Origin: Protula sp. h YS-2021
Taxonomy: Eukaryota; Annelida; Polychaeta; Sabellida; Serpulidae
NCBI GenBank assembly: GCA_949752745.1
Contig: OX457025.1
Span: forward strand, 93,949,304 to 94,013,303
Reading direction: 5' to 3'
Length of the DNA: 64,000 bases
Part shown: one piece after another, positions 8,292-15,666 of the stretch
Layout: each line of letters starts with the position of its first letter
How positions within the stretch are numbered: the stretch's first letter is position 1
Notes under the pieces: model-generated
What the model was told of the DNA's origin: nothing
Databases searched by the model: none
Seen by the model: only the letters and a program-made list of their open reading frames with translations
Made by a program: the position numbers and the translations under genes

Positions 8292-8819
8292 TCATTTCTG
8301 TTGCAATGTCTTCACGAGTGGTCTTTTTACTAAACGTCGTTTTTGGAATATTCGCATCGACAATTTCCTGGATAAACGGATGCCAGCCATGGGGTGGGGG
8401 TAGTATGGTTCGGTCTTTTCTTCTTTCGCCACCAATGCTTCTTTCATCAAATCAACCATGTTAGAATTTGTAATGATCTCGCCCGTTTTCAACACAAGTG
8501 CATTCTTCTCTGTCCATGTCGTACCATGTTTATTCAGTTCTGCTAAAAGTTGTATCACTTTTCCATGATAGATAGGTTGAAAATGACTTAACACTCGCTT
8601 TTCTAGTGGTGGTGGTGGTGGTGAGGGTGGTTGTTGGGACTGACTTGTTCGTAGATGACGGCCAAAAAGTTGAGACATTTCCATAACCTTTTCACGCGTT
8701 CGTTTCCCACGTAAAAGTGTCTTGACTTTTCTTTTGATGCTATGTTTTCCCCCCTTCTTTTCTAATAACAGTTTGTATTCCTGTTCAGGAATGAGAACCA
8801 TTTTCATAGCATGCTTCAT
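8292..8819 (-). CDS. Small Polinton virion-block protein, function unknown
   Basis: 175 residues from ATG 8819. The N terminus has the MVLIPEQEYKLLLEKK pattern, then a basic segment, a Pro-rich linker (QQPPSPPPPP) and a C-terminal module with WTEKNALVLKTGEIITNSNMVDLMKEAL. A short 'N-x-LV-x-DG-x-I-x-x-SN-hydrophobic-x-DL' pattern of this kind recurs in proteins beside Polinton packaging genes. The start overlaps the stop of the upstream gene by 4 bases. A structural or packaging-accessory role is inferred from position. Confidence 0.6.
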   Translation of the reverse strand: MKHAMKMVLIPEQEYKLLLEKKGGKHSIKRKVKTLLRGKRTREKVMEMSQLFGRHLRTSQSQQPPSPPPPPLEKRVLSHFQPIYHGKVIQLLAELNKHGTTWTEKNALVLKTGEIITNSNMVDLMKEALVAKEEKTEPYYPHPMAGIRLSRKLSMRIFQKRRLVKRPLVKTLQQK

Positions 8820-9142
8820 TTTAACAGCAGCTTGGCTAACAAGGGCAATGCAAATCTAGCAATCACTCCAATGAATCCTCCTTTCTGATTCACCAACTTC
8901 TTTTTTCGTCGAAGGGATACCTCTTTGTCTGCCAGAGTACGTAGGGTATGACGCTCACGCTGGAATACCTTATACCGTTTTGCGCTTAAGGGTAAATGTC
9001 CTCGCAATATATTCAAACAAATTTCAAACAAGCTCGTTAATTCCTCCTTCGTAGCTTGCTGTAGCAAGGATTTACGCCGTCTAGACCCACTGCGTGCAAG
9101 CAAATGAAGAAAAGGCTGGTTCGCTCGAATACGTTTAGACAT
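8816..9142 (-). CDS. Small basic Polinton protein with QKGGF motif
   Basis: 108 residues from ATG 9142. Mostly helical and basic (RIRANQPFLHLLARSGSRRRKSLL), then NILRGHLPLSAKRYKVF and a C-terminal VNQKGGFIGVIARFALPLLAKLLLK. The GG-F near a hydrophobic tail is common in these small proteins and could be an adenain-type cleavage point followed by a membrane-active helix. It overlaps the ATPase gene by 8 bases. Function is not established; a virion or DNA-condensing role is inferred. Confidence 0.65.
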   Translation of the reverse strand: MSKRIRANQPFLHLLARSGSRRRKSLLQQATKEELTSLFEICLNILRGHLPLSAKRYKVFQRERHTLRTLADKEVSLRRKKKLVNQKGGFIGVIARFALPLLAKLLLK

Positions 9143-9794
9143 CTTGACTGTGAATGGTTAAATGAGTTGGTTCTTGGTCATACACTGCTTTATCAATATA
9201 TATATAATGTGTATCTTTTGGTAAAATGCCTGTACGAATACGCAGTTGATCATTCGTCTTCGGCTTCAAGTCAATGAACAAATAACCATGGGGTTTGCTG
9301 GTAGCATCTTGATAGGCTTCTATGAGAAATTGAGCTCTTCCAGGATACATTTGTCGTGCCAATGTACTGACTTGCTGACTGTCTCTCGGATTTTTAAACA
9401 AAATGATATAATGGGTATTCAAACTAATAGTGCGCATCTCTTTCCCATGATGGAACAAATTATGACCAATAAAGATGATACTTAGATTTTGATGACTGCT
9501 ACCCACACTAAAGAGACGTGTCATACGTTCATCGCTATGGCATTTGGTCATTAAGTCATCAAGGATGAGTACGTTTGGCTTTTTCGGGTTAAAACGCTCT
9601 TCAATGTCATCTGGAATGCCTTGGTAAAATGTCACACCTTTCATTCCCTTGTACAAGGGCTGATCGGCTGCATAGAGCCATAAAATGTTTTTCGGAGAGG
9701 GGTGAATCAACTTTTGTTCGAGAATTTCCCTGACCAGAGACGTCTTGCCACTGCCTGTAGGTCCAGAGACCAAGCATGTAAAGGGATGCTTCAT
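9135..9794 (-). CDS. ATPase: FtsK/HerA-type genome packaging ATPase
   Basis: 219 residues from the ATG at 9794; a longer reading would need a TTG start. Walker A is GPTGSGKT (residues 11-18) and Walker B is NVLILDD (74-80). The region with NTHYIILFKNPRDSQQV is the conserved sensor block of Polinton and virophage packaging ATPases, which pump the genome into capsids. The start overlaps the integrase stop (ATGA, 9794-9791). The frame is intact with all motifs present. Confidence 0.93.
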   Translation of the reverse strand: MKHPFTCLVSGPTGSGKTSLVREILEQKLIHPSPKNILWLYAADQPLYKGMKGVTFYQGIPDDIEERFNPKKPNVLILDDLMTKCHSDERMTRLFSVGSSHQNLSIIFIGHNLFHHGKEMRTISLNTHYIILFKNPRDSQQVSTLARQMYPGRAQFLIEAYQDATSKPHGYLFIDLKPKTNDQLRIRTGILPKDTHYIYIDKAVYDQEPTHLTIHSQDV

Positions 9795-10897
9795 CTTTGA
9801 ATGTCTGTTTCTTTCACCCAACTGTTAAACTTGTTTGGCCAACCTAACCACTTGACAAATAATCCTTTCACACCTCCTCGCCTTTTACGTGTTTTCAAGA
9901 CTTTTTCAATTCTGTACACAGATTCAATATCTTTGGTCACTTTCTGCAGTTCTTCCTCATAGAAATGCCCATCAATATCTTCGTCTAAAAAGTCTTTCAC
10001 ACGATACAAATGTATTCCCTGCTTCTTACAACGATATGTGACCATGAAGACTTCTTGCGTCCATTTAACGTGATAATCCCGTTGAAACACATATTTAACG
10101 TGGGAAATGCGCACATGATCGCCAATGTTGAACTTGTACTTCTTCTTCTTCTTCGGTTTCAATTTTAGTTTGTCGACATACATATACTTCCACACTTTCG
10201 ATTCGTTGTCTTTACGAATCTCGGCTGGAGCATACTTATTCGGGAGGGAGCCATGAGGTCTATGGTTGTAGTTGTACACCAAGTCTGGAAGGATGTCTAA
10301 GTAACGGTAAGTTTGATTATGTAGAAAATACCGATACATCATCCCCTTTAGAGTACGAATGACTCTCTCAGCAAAGTTGGCTTTGGTTTCATTCTTTGTG
10401 GTATAGGCATGAATACCCTCTTTCTTCAAAAATGCTTTGACACATCTGTTTTTAAATTCCGTGCCTTTATCGGACCTTAGAGTGCGTGGCCTTCGGGGTG
10501 TGTCATGAAAATTTTTTTGAAAGGCTTGTATGACGCTGGTATGTGATTTATTAGGGATTGGCTGTACCCACACATATTTGGAAAACACATCAATGACAAT
10601 GAGTAAAAAGCGTGTGCCATCATTATAGGGAGCTATGTTTCCCATATCAGCCAAATCCACATCCCACATGTCATCAATGCCTCGTGTAATCACACGTTGT
10701 TTTTTTAACCTGTATTTGACAGGTTGGAGTAAACTGAATGTATCTTGGTCCTGTAGCCATTTCTTCACTTGCGACTGTGTCACGGGTTGATCATGTTTTC
10801 TTAAGATGTGATACAGTTTGTAAGGACCAGCAAATGCCCCGGGCTGTCCAGGTTTGAAGTACATATTGGTCAAGAAGTCTTTCCACGTCGTCGACAT
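9791..10897 (-). CDS. INT: Retroviral-type (DDE) integrase with C-terminal chromodomain
   Basis: 368 residues from the ATG at 10897 (MSTTW...); the longer open frame begins at TTG. The rve core has D81 (WDVDLADM), D143 (RSDKGTEF) and E177 (NFAERVIRTLKG), the catalytic DDE triad with the usual D-x35-E type spacing. A basic linker KPKKKKKYKF leads to an SH3-like segment. The chromodomain YRIEKVLKTRKRRGG...FVKWLGWPNKFNSWV is at about residues 328-367. It inserts the element into the chromosome, and the chromodomain probably tethers it to host chromatin. The frame is intact. Confidence 0.94.
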   Translation of the reverse strand: MSTTWKDFLTNMYFKPGQPGAFAGPYKLYHILRKHDQPVTQSQVKKWLQDQDTFSLLQPVKYRLKKQRVITRGIDDMWDVDLADMGNIAPYNDGTRFLLIVIDVFSKYVWVQPIPNKSHTSVIQAFQKNFHDTPRRPRTLRSDKGTEFKNRCVKAFLKKEGIHAYTTKNETKANFAERVIRTLKGMMYRYFLHNQTYRYLDILPDLVYNYNHRPHGSLPNKYAPAEIRKDNESKVWKYMYVDKLKLKPKKKKKYKFNIGDHVRISHVKYVFQRDYHVKWTQEVFMVTYRCKKQGIHLYRVKDFLDEDIDGHFYEEELQKVTKDIESVYRIEKVLKTRKRRGGVKGLFVKWLGWPNKFNSWVKETDIQR

Positions 10898-10929
10898 GGT
10901 CACACCGAATGAAAACCACCTTCTCAACA

Positions 10930-10960
10930 GAACAGCTTTTTATTTTATATTTTATAACCC
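10930..10960 (-). promoter_or_regulatory. TATA-like region upstream of integrase
   Basis: Minus-strand TATAAAATATAAAATA lies about 40-60 bases before the integrase ATG and probably starts the late transcription block. Confidence 0.55.
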
Positions 10961-10987
10961 TCAACCAAACTTAACTTCACAAGTTTT

Positions 10988-11320
10988 TTACAAATCAAGT
11001 ATAGATACAATGGTGTGAATCACTGGAGACCATTGGTCTTCAATGAATACTAGCCAATGACTGAGTTCATCAAGTGTTATCGTATCTACACCATATTTCT
11101 CACAACGCTGATTTGCATTCTCTAACACTTTATCTAAATGAATATAATATTTAGCTTCATTCCAATAAGTATAGACACATGCAAAATGACAAGTATGTTC
11201 TGAACACTCTTCAAGTTGGCAAGCAGGACATACTAAACAGGCAAACTTTTTTACAGCTAATAACATTTCTTCACAATAAGCTTTTTGCACAATATATTGT
11301 CTCAGTGTCATGTCCGCCAT
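10988..11320 (-). CDS. Unknown Cys-rich accessory protein
   Basis: 110 residues from ATG 11320. A cluster CLVCPAC...CSEHTCHFAC at about residues 28-49 could bind zinc. The rest is helical with YWNEAKYYIHLDKVLENANQRCEKYG and a C-terminal LDELSHWLVFIEDQW. The general layout (short helices, conserved aromatic residues) recalls the two paralogous accessory proteins at 12,616 and 13,873, but I cannot prove homology. Just upstream (11,325-11,365) are four tandem AGCGCTAGAG-like repeats that may be regulatory. Confidence 0.5.
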   Translation of the reverse strand: MADMTLRQYIVQKAYCEEMLLAVKKFACLVCPACQLEECSEHTCHFACVYTYWNEAKYYIHLDKVLENANQRCEKYGVDTITLDELSHWLVFIEDQWSPVIHTIVSILDL

Positions 11321-11324
11321 GATA

Positions 11325-11366
11325 CAGCGCTCTCTAGCGCTCTCTAGCGCGCTCTAGCGCTCTCAG
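11325..11366. repeat. GCGCTCTCTA tandem repeat before the accessory gene
   Basis: Four imperfect GCGCTCTCTA-type units lie between the NADAR gene stop and the ATG at 11,320. They form short palindromes (AGCGCT), possibly an operator-like element. Confidence 0.5.
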
Positions 11367-12043
11367 TCTTTAGAGAGCACTACCTTCCCCACACTCTTCA
11401 CAAGTTTGTCAAGTTCAGTCTGGGGTTCTCCACGTCGCCACACCCGGACTGGTGAGCGGCTGAGTGAGCGTTCTCCACGTCTCCACACCCGTGAGCGGAC
11501 TGGTGAGCGGACTGGTGAGCGGCTAGGCGGCGACGGCGGCGGCGACGGCGGCGACGGCGACGGCGACGGCGATGGTGGAGGCACAGTCTCTTTTATACCC
11601 CCGTCACACAACAGTTCCAACAACTTTCCCATGATATTCTGACCAGGGTGACCAGGGTATCCACTTGACACTTGTTTCACACCAGCTCCCCACCAAGGAT
11701 CATATGTGGCTTCCACTAAAGTTTTACCTTTACAGTCTTTTAACTTGTTTCGAAACGATGCACACTGATTCCATTTGACTTGTAACACCTCTTGCATTTG
11801 GCTTCTCTTCACTGTATGCCACAAAGGACATGGCTTTATCACTTTGGCGATACGTTTTGCTTCATATCCATTTCTGGATGACACAATAGCTGAAGCAATA
11901 TCTTGGCGCTGATGGAACACGGCTTTCTCGTATTGATACAACGCTTCACTTGAGTTGAATGTATGTCCATACTTTTCAAGGCGTGTTGGAAACATGTTGG
12001 AAAGAACATCCTTGTGACCGCTAAATAGTACAAGATTCTCCAT
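11363..12043 (-). CDS. NADAR (YbiA-like) domain protein with RS-rich tail
   Basis: 226 residues from ATG 12043. Residues 1-150 form a NADAR domain: LFSGHKDVLSNMFP, then FNSSEALYQYEKA, AKRIAK, a helical region ending QVKWNQCASFRNKL, and LVEATYDPWWGAG. Family members include bacterial YbiA (N-glycosidase on riboflavin intermediates) and NADAR enzymes that remove ADP-ribose from guanine. Here the chemistry is unknown; NAD/ADP-ribose metabolism or DNA/RNA de-ADP-ribosylation is inferred. The tail is Pro/Ser-rich then has SRSPVR and VWRRGE repeats encoded by a tandem repeat. It looks like host-interaction cargo. Confidence 0.85.
   Translation of the reverse strand: MENLVLFSGHKDVLSNMFPTRLEKYGHTFNSSEALYQYEKAVFHQRQDIASAIVSSRNGYEAKRIAKVIKPCPLWHTVKRSQMQEVLQVKWNQCASFRNKLKDCKGKTLVEATYDPWWGAGVKQVSSGYPGHPGQNIMGKLLELLCDGGIKETVPPPSPSPSPSPPSPPPSPPSRSPVRSPVRSRVWRRGERSLSRSPVRVWRRGEPQTELDKLVKSVGKVVLSKD
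11588..11600 (-). promoter_or_regulatory. TATAAAAG within the NADAR gene tail
   Basis: Minus-strand GGGTATAAAAGAGAC. It matches the other accessory-gene TATA boxes in form and would give a transcript reaching the gene at 11,320 with a leader of about 250 bases. Confidence 0.4.
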
Positions 12044-12071
12044 GTTGACTTTTATTCTAACATGTCTTCCT

Positions 12072-12616
12072 CCTGCAATAAAATATGTTTTAATATATCT
12101 GCTACTTCTTCTATCATCTTCTTTCTTTGTTCACGTTGAAACCACTCACATAAAATTAAATTTGCTAGCAAGAAAAACATTGCTGCTTGCTGCGCTGCTT
12201 GCTGCTGCTGCGCTGCTTGCTGCGCTGCTGTGCTGAGTTAGAGTTGTTAGAGTTGTTAGTGTTAAAAGGGGGGGGGGGGTTTGGCTTACCTGACAAGGCT
12301 GACAAAGCTGCTCGGTTTCTTCCTCCTCCTCCTCAAATCCACAGCAATCTCTCAAATAATCCACCACGGTGTAATATGCTTCTACATCATTGCGGGCAGA
12401 ATAGAGTGCAGAATCAAAGTCAAAGTCAGGATCTTCTTCGAGTCCAATTGTGGCACATTCTCCAAGAAATCGTGAATAGAGTTCAGTCACATCAAGACTG
12501 TGATGTACAACATCCCAGTAAGCGTCCAAGTGATAAAGCAGATAGTCTGGAGTGCCGCAGCAAGCAAGTTTAGCAATGATCAAGTCAATATAATCTTTTC
12601 TAAAACATGCGTCCAT
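12072..12616 (-). CDS. Accessory helical protein, probably spliced (paralogue of 13,873 gene)
   Basis: From ATG 12616, MDACFRKDYIDLIIAKL begins a helical protein with conserved aromatic positions (AYWDVV, RFLGECATI) and an acidic EEEEEE run. A strong donor, CAG|GTAAGC, ends the first exon at 12,287. The unspliced frame beyond it is low-complexity Pro/Thr/Ala. An acceptor TTTTATTGCAG at about 12,072-12,082 continues in frame for six codons to TAA, just before the NADAR gene. The single-exon alternative stops at 12,146 (156 residues). The N terminus aligns by eye with the gene starting at 13,873. Function unknown. Confidence 0.6.
12082..12286 (-). other. Probable intron in an accessory gene
   Basis: About 205 bases bounded by GTAAGC and TTGCAG on the minus strand. 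It holds a C-tract, a CTAACTCT run and a GCAGCA (Ala/Ser) repeat. Both ends are phase 0. Support is from the splice-site match only. Confidence 0.5.
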
Positions 12617-12726
12617 CTTTGCAGTGTGTGTGTGTGGTGTGGGGGCTTCTACTGTGCTTTACAGACCTTAAGTACTCCACACTTGCCGCAGAAGTTGTTT
12701 GGTTCACACATCATGCAATTGTACTT

Positions 12727-13365
12727 CTAGCAGTGGCAATCATAATCCTCCATATATCCGCAAGCACCGCAATAGTCGCACGTAAGTCCAAGTTGATTCT
12801 GTACATCCATATTCTCCAACTGAATTTCAGCCTGTCTTTTCTTGGATAACTTTGACACCTTCATCCGATCATACTTTTGCAGCTTGATGATCGTTTTCTT
12901 GTCATGGCATTCCGTACACGGCGGTTCAACTAAGGCTGAGTTGATGTGAGCCATCTCCTGAAGCAGTGTCTCCCATTCACCATCATTCATGTTGATGTAA
13001 TATGTGTATTCTTTCCCTTCAAACCGTGATGTACGCACGAAGCTCACATAGCGCATGCCTTGATATGAAATGACTTCAAGCCACTTTGTTTCCGTTAAGT
13101 ATAGTTTGAAGCCAATGTCACGGCATTTTTTCACGTTCTGACACACAATCTTCCACAAAGATGGTGAATAAGCGCACCATCTCTCTCCACGTTTGATGCG
13201 TAGAAATAATCCATATTGTCCAGACTCCACAGTAATGGTTAAGTTTGCACTAATTTGAAAACTGCTGCCGCCGCCCTGGCTGCCGCCCTGGCTGCTGCCG
13301 CTGCGCTGCGCTGCTGCCGCCGCTGCGTTGCTTGCTGCGTTGCTTGTCTTGTGTCTTGTCTCCAT
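12727..13365 (-). CDS. PC4-like two-unit protein with Cys-rich tail (second PC4 locus)
   Basis: 212 residues from ATG 13365. The upstream open frame has only a TTG and contains the TATA box, so this start is favoured. After a poly-Ala/Gly/Ser linker come two strand-helix units: LTITVESGQYGLFLRIKRG...SPSLWKIV and FKLYLTETKWLEVISYQG...YVSFVRTS...INMNDGEWETLLQEM. These match the pattern of the PC4-like cluster at 3.5-4.9 kb, most closely its fourth gene. The tail carries CTEC and CDYCGACG, a possible zinc site. It may be a transcription or replication cofactor; that is inference. Confidence 0.6.
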   Translation of the reverse strand: METRHKTSNAASNAAAAAAQRSGSSQGGSQGGGSSFQISANLTITVESGQYGLFLRIKRGERWCAYSPSLWKIVCQNVKKCRDIGFKLYLTETKWLEVISYQGMRYVSFVRTSRFEGKEYTYYINMNDGEWETLLQEMAHINSALVEPPCTECHDKKTIIKLQKYDRMKVSKLSKKRQAEIQLENMDVQNQLGLTCDYCGACGYMEDYDCHC

Positions 13366-13418
13366 GACTGCTACACTGTACACTGCTACACTGTACTGAT
13401 GAGGTCCACACACACACC

Positions 13419-13440
13419 CCCCCCCCCCTCTTTTATACCC
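13419..13440 (-). promoter_or_regulatory. TATA box plus G-tract for the PC4-like gene at 13,365
   Basis: Minus-strand GGGTATAAAAGAGG leads into a long G run. The ATG follows about 70 bases downstream, a normal distance for transcription starting 25-30 bases past TATA. Confidence 0.7.
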
Positions 13441-13873
13441 AACCATCCACCGCTGAGTCAAACTTTTCAAACTTCTTGCAAAGCTTTGAATTCACTTCCA
13501 CTCGTCCATGGTTGAATCGAACAAGGTCTGATACATTCGTCGCCAATGGAACATCATCATCAAAATGTAAAATGATCCTTGCAGCTACAACTAACATGAG
13601 CTCCACTGCCCAAATTGTATTCGCGTGGATAAATGCTGAAACAATGTCGTAATAGGATAGTATATGTAGATCTTCGCATTCACGTAGAAACGAGTGGATG
13701 AAACAATCACTTGGAATGGTCTTTCCAACAGCTTCCCAATGCTGATGCAAATTCTTCACTTGCCACATCCATTCCGATTCAAAAGCAGGAAGCTTTGAAA
13801 ACATCCAGTCAGCATAGTTTACTTTGAACACATCATCCATAGTCTCTGCACATCTGTAAAATGTGGAAGACAT
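13433..13873 (-). CDS. Accessory helical protein, paralogue of the 12,616 gene
   Basis: 146 residues from ATG 13873, or from an internal Met (MDDVFKVNYADWMFSKL) that lines up with the start of the 12,616 protein. Shared positions by eye are M-D-x-x-F-x-x-x-Y-x-D-x4-KL, then a Leu/His-rich helix with W-[ED]-x-V and FL-x-EC. The predicted content is all helical, with a hydrophobic helix IWAVELMLVVAARIIL. No family is recognised; helical death-regulator or E4/E1B-like roles cannot be shown. The TATA box at 13,912-13,920 is about 45 bases upstream. Confidence 0.6.
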   Translation of the reverse strand: MSSTFYRCAETMDDVFKVNYADWMFSKLPAFESEWMWQVKNLHQHWEAVGKTIPSDCFIHSFLRECEDLHILSYYDIVSAFIHANTIWAVELMLVVAARIILHFDDDVPLATNVSDLVRFNHGRVEVNSKLCKKFEKFDSAVDGWV

Positions 13874-13909
13874 TGCGAGTGAGACTTCGCCGCCGAGCCG
13901 CCGCCGCCG

Positions 13910-13922
13910 CCCCTTTTATACC
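13910..13922 (-). promoter_or_regulatory. TATA box of the 13,873 gene
   Basis: Minus-strand GGTATAAAAGGGG followed by a GCC/GGC repeat and then the ATG about 45 bases on. Confidence 0.7.
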
Positions 13923-13934
13923 AGGTGGGAAGTT

Positions 13935-15113
13935 TTACATGTAAGTTTTCATGAGATGCTTGTAAAAGCGTGGAGTCATCTCATTGAAACCATCCAGAAA
14001 GGCTGTTGGTAAACCACCTGTTAAAGATTGTCTCATGACAATCACTAGAAAGTCGCCTGGTTTCCGATGCCCTAGTATCCATTGAAACAGCATTGACATG
14101 GTGAAATGTCCTTTTTCATAGAGGTAGGCCATCATATCATACACCTTAATGCGTTCTTCAAGGTATTTGAAACCATGTAGCATCATCTTTGCACATTTGG
14201 AATCGCGACCCTCATTCACTTGCTTCGGCTCTGGCAGACACAACGCCTTAAACTGTTCCTCATGAAGGAGTTTAAACAGTTGAACAAAACGCCGGGTCAT
14301 GGCTTCGGTGAACTTTGGCTGTGACACCGGAACATCCTCTACGCTTCCTTCTAGCATGAACATGAGCATAATGACAGTATTCACTTCTTCCATTAGGTAC
14401 ATGTACGTGTGCTTGTCGAAAAAGCCTTCTTCACATAAACACCATAAAATGTTGCAATCAATCAGAGGAAGCACGGCTTGAAAGTTTCTTTTCAACAGCG
14501 TTACATCGTCCGCAGTCACAGGGATGGTCTTACTCGATTCAAATTTCAATTTCATATGCTTGTCTTCTTCATCATCGCTTAACATGTCCACTTCTGAATC
14601 CTCAGACTCCTCGTCCCCGCTGCTGGGCTCGCTGCCGGGCTCGCTGCTGGGGGGCTCGGCGGCAGCCAGGGCGGTGGCAGCCAGGGTGGTACTCATTTCT
14701 TCGTTCAGTTGCTTCAATTGAGCTTTTAACTTTGCGCTGAGTTGTGTGTTTCTCCCATTGACAAGTGCATTTGCAACCCAGAACGGGTAGTCGGGGCCCT
14801 CAGGATCTGGCATTCCTTCCTCTATCTCCATCTCTATTCCTGCTAGCTGTATATCTGACGGGGCAGCAGCAACGTTTATAACGTCTAGCGCAGCAACACC
14901 TTCCTTAGGAGGGACGTCTAACCCTACCAGTTCGTTCTCCAAGTCTTTTTCAGCCTCTGTCATGTTAGCCAGGAATGTATCAATCTCTTCCACTGATAAT
15001 ACTAGTAATACACTATCAAAAGGTAACGGTTCCAACCCAAACAAGTCATCCATATCCATATCCATGTCCGTGTTGATAGCTAAAGGAGGTGTATTCAGCA
15101 ACGTCGCTTCCAT
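13935..15113 (-). CDS. Acidic accessory protein with possible death-fold (CARD-like) helices
   Basis: 392 residues from ATG 15113. The N-terminal half is acidic and disordered: MDMDMDDLFGLEPLPFD, then Ala-rich and SSGDEESEDSEVDMLSDDEED, like a transcription-activation region. The C-terminal half is helical in two units: LLKRNFQAVLPLIDCNILWCLCEEGFF...RRFVQLFKLL and IKVYDMMAYLYEKGHFT...QWILG...FLVIVMRQSLTGGLPTAFLDGFNEM. The second unit in particular follows the CARD rhythm (helix, 'KG-x-T', helix, 'G-x-x-AF-x-x-F'). This reading is pattern-based inference. The protein may act on host apoptosis or transcription. Confidence 0.6.
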   Translation of the reverse strand: MEATLLNTPPLAINTDMDMDMDDLFGLEPLPFDSVLLVLSVEEIDTFLANMTEAEKDLENELVGLDVPPKEGVAALDVINVAAAPSDIQLAGIEMEIEEGMPDPEGPDYPFWVANALVNGRNTQLSAKLKAQLKQLNEEMSTTLAATALAAAEPPSSEPGSEPSSGDEESEDSEVDMLSDDEEDKHMKLKFESSKTIPVTADDVTLLKRNFQAVLPLIDCNILWCLCEEGFFDKHTYMYLMEEVNTVIMLMFMLEGSVEDVPVSQPKFTEAMTRRFVQLFKLLHEEQFKALCLPEPKQVNEGRDSKCAKMMLHGFKYLEERIKVYDMMAYLYEKGHFTMSMLFQWILGHRKPGDFLVIVMRQSLTGGLPTAFLDGFNEMTPRFYKHLMKTYM

Positions 15114-15140
15114 GATCTAGCCCACCACACCTCAACAACA

Positions 15141-15166
15141 GGGGGGGGGGGCTCCCTTATATATGA
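15141..15166 (-). promoter_or_regulatory. TATA box plus C/G tract of the acidic gene
   Basis: Minus-strand CATATATAAGGGAGC is followed by a run of C, with the ATG about 45 bases downstream at 15,113. Confidence 0.7.
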
Positions 15167-15289
15167 GCTTTTTTCAATTTAGGGAGGGAGGGAGGGGGTG
15201 GGTGGGTGGTAATACACTTCATCAACGCTACAGCATGCTTCAGCGCGCTTCAGCGGAAGCTGTTATTTCCCCCAATCTCGTAATCACGC

Positions 15290-15640
15290 AACTGCACAAA
15301 ATGACGTTTCGTTTATACTGCCATCCATTTCGTCAAGAAAAATGTGTGGAAACCTAACATAAGTTTAAAAAAAAAAGATCTTTTAACTCTTCTTTGGTTG
15401 TAGGGGATTCTTGGGGAGGGGTGGGAGGGGTGGTCGTCAATACTCTGTACTCTGTGTATTGACAAGGAGGGGTGGGAGGGGGGTGGTCATCAACATATAA
15501 TTCTCGGGTACATTCCCTTTTATATGAACCAGCTAGGGGAGCGAAAGTTTACCAATAGGAACGCTCCTTTAACGCAGCACTCTCATTGGTAAACTTTCGC
15601 TCCCCTCTCCGCACTATATAAGCTGCAGCTCAGCCCATGC
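15290..15640. promoter_or_regulatory. Divergent promoter unit, copy 1
   Basis: A block also present at about 17,136-17,548. It contains a minus-strand TATA (CATATAAAAGGG, 15,514-15,525), then a perfect 22-bp inverted repeat (arms 15,535-15,556 and 15,585-15,606, 28-bp spacer; core GCGAAAGTTTACCAAT), then a plus-strand TATATAAG at 15,615-15,622. Each arm includes a CCAAT box. Upstream is a G-rich stretch with a TACTCTGTACTCTGTGTA repeat. This looks like a bidirectional promoter with a dyad-symmetric factor site; an origin function is an alternative. Confidence 0.7.
15535..15606. repeat. Perfect 22-bp inverted repeat, copy 1
   Basis: Arms start AGGGGAGCGAAAGTTTACC and are exact reverse complements separated by 28 bases. 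They are kept without change in the second promoter copy, although the spacer there differs in length. Confidence 0.9.
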
Positions 15641-15666
15641 CTCTCCAGCTTTTTTGTTCACCCAAA

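Noticed and set aside
13935..15113. Rb-binding LxCxE motif in accessory proteins
   Set aside because: Sequences such as LWCLCEE and LEECSE do not match L-x-C-x-E exactly.
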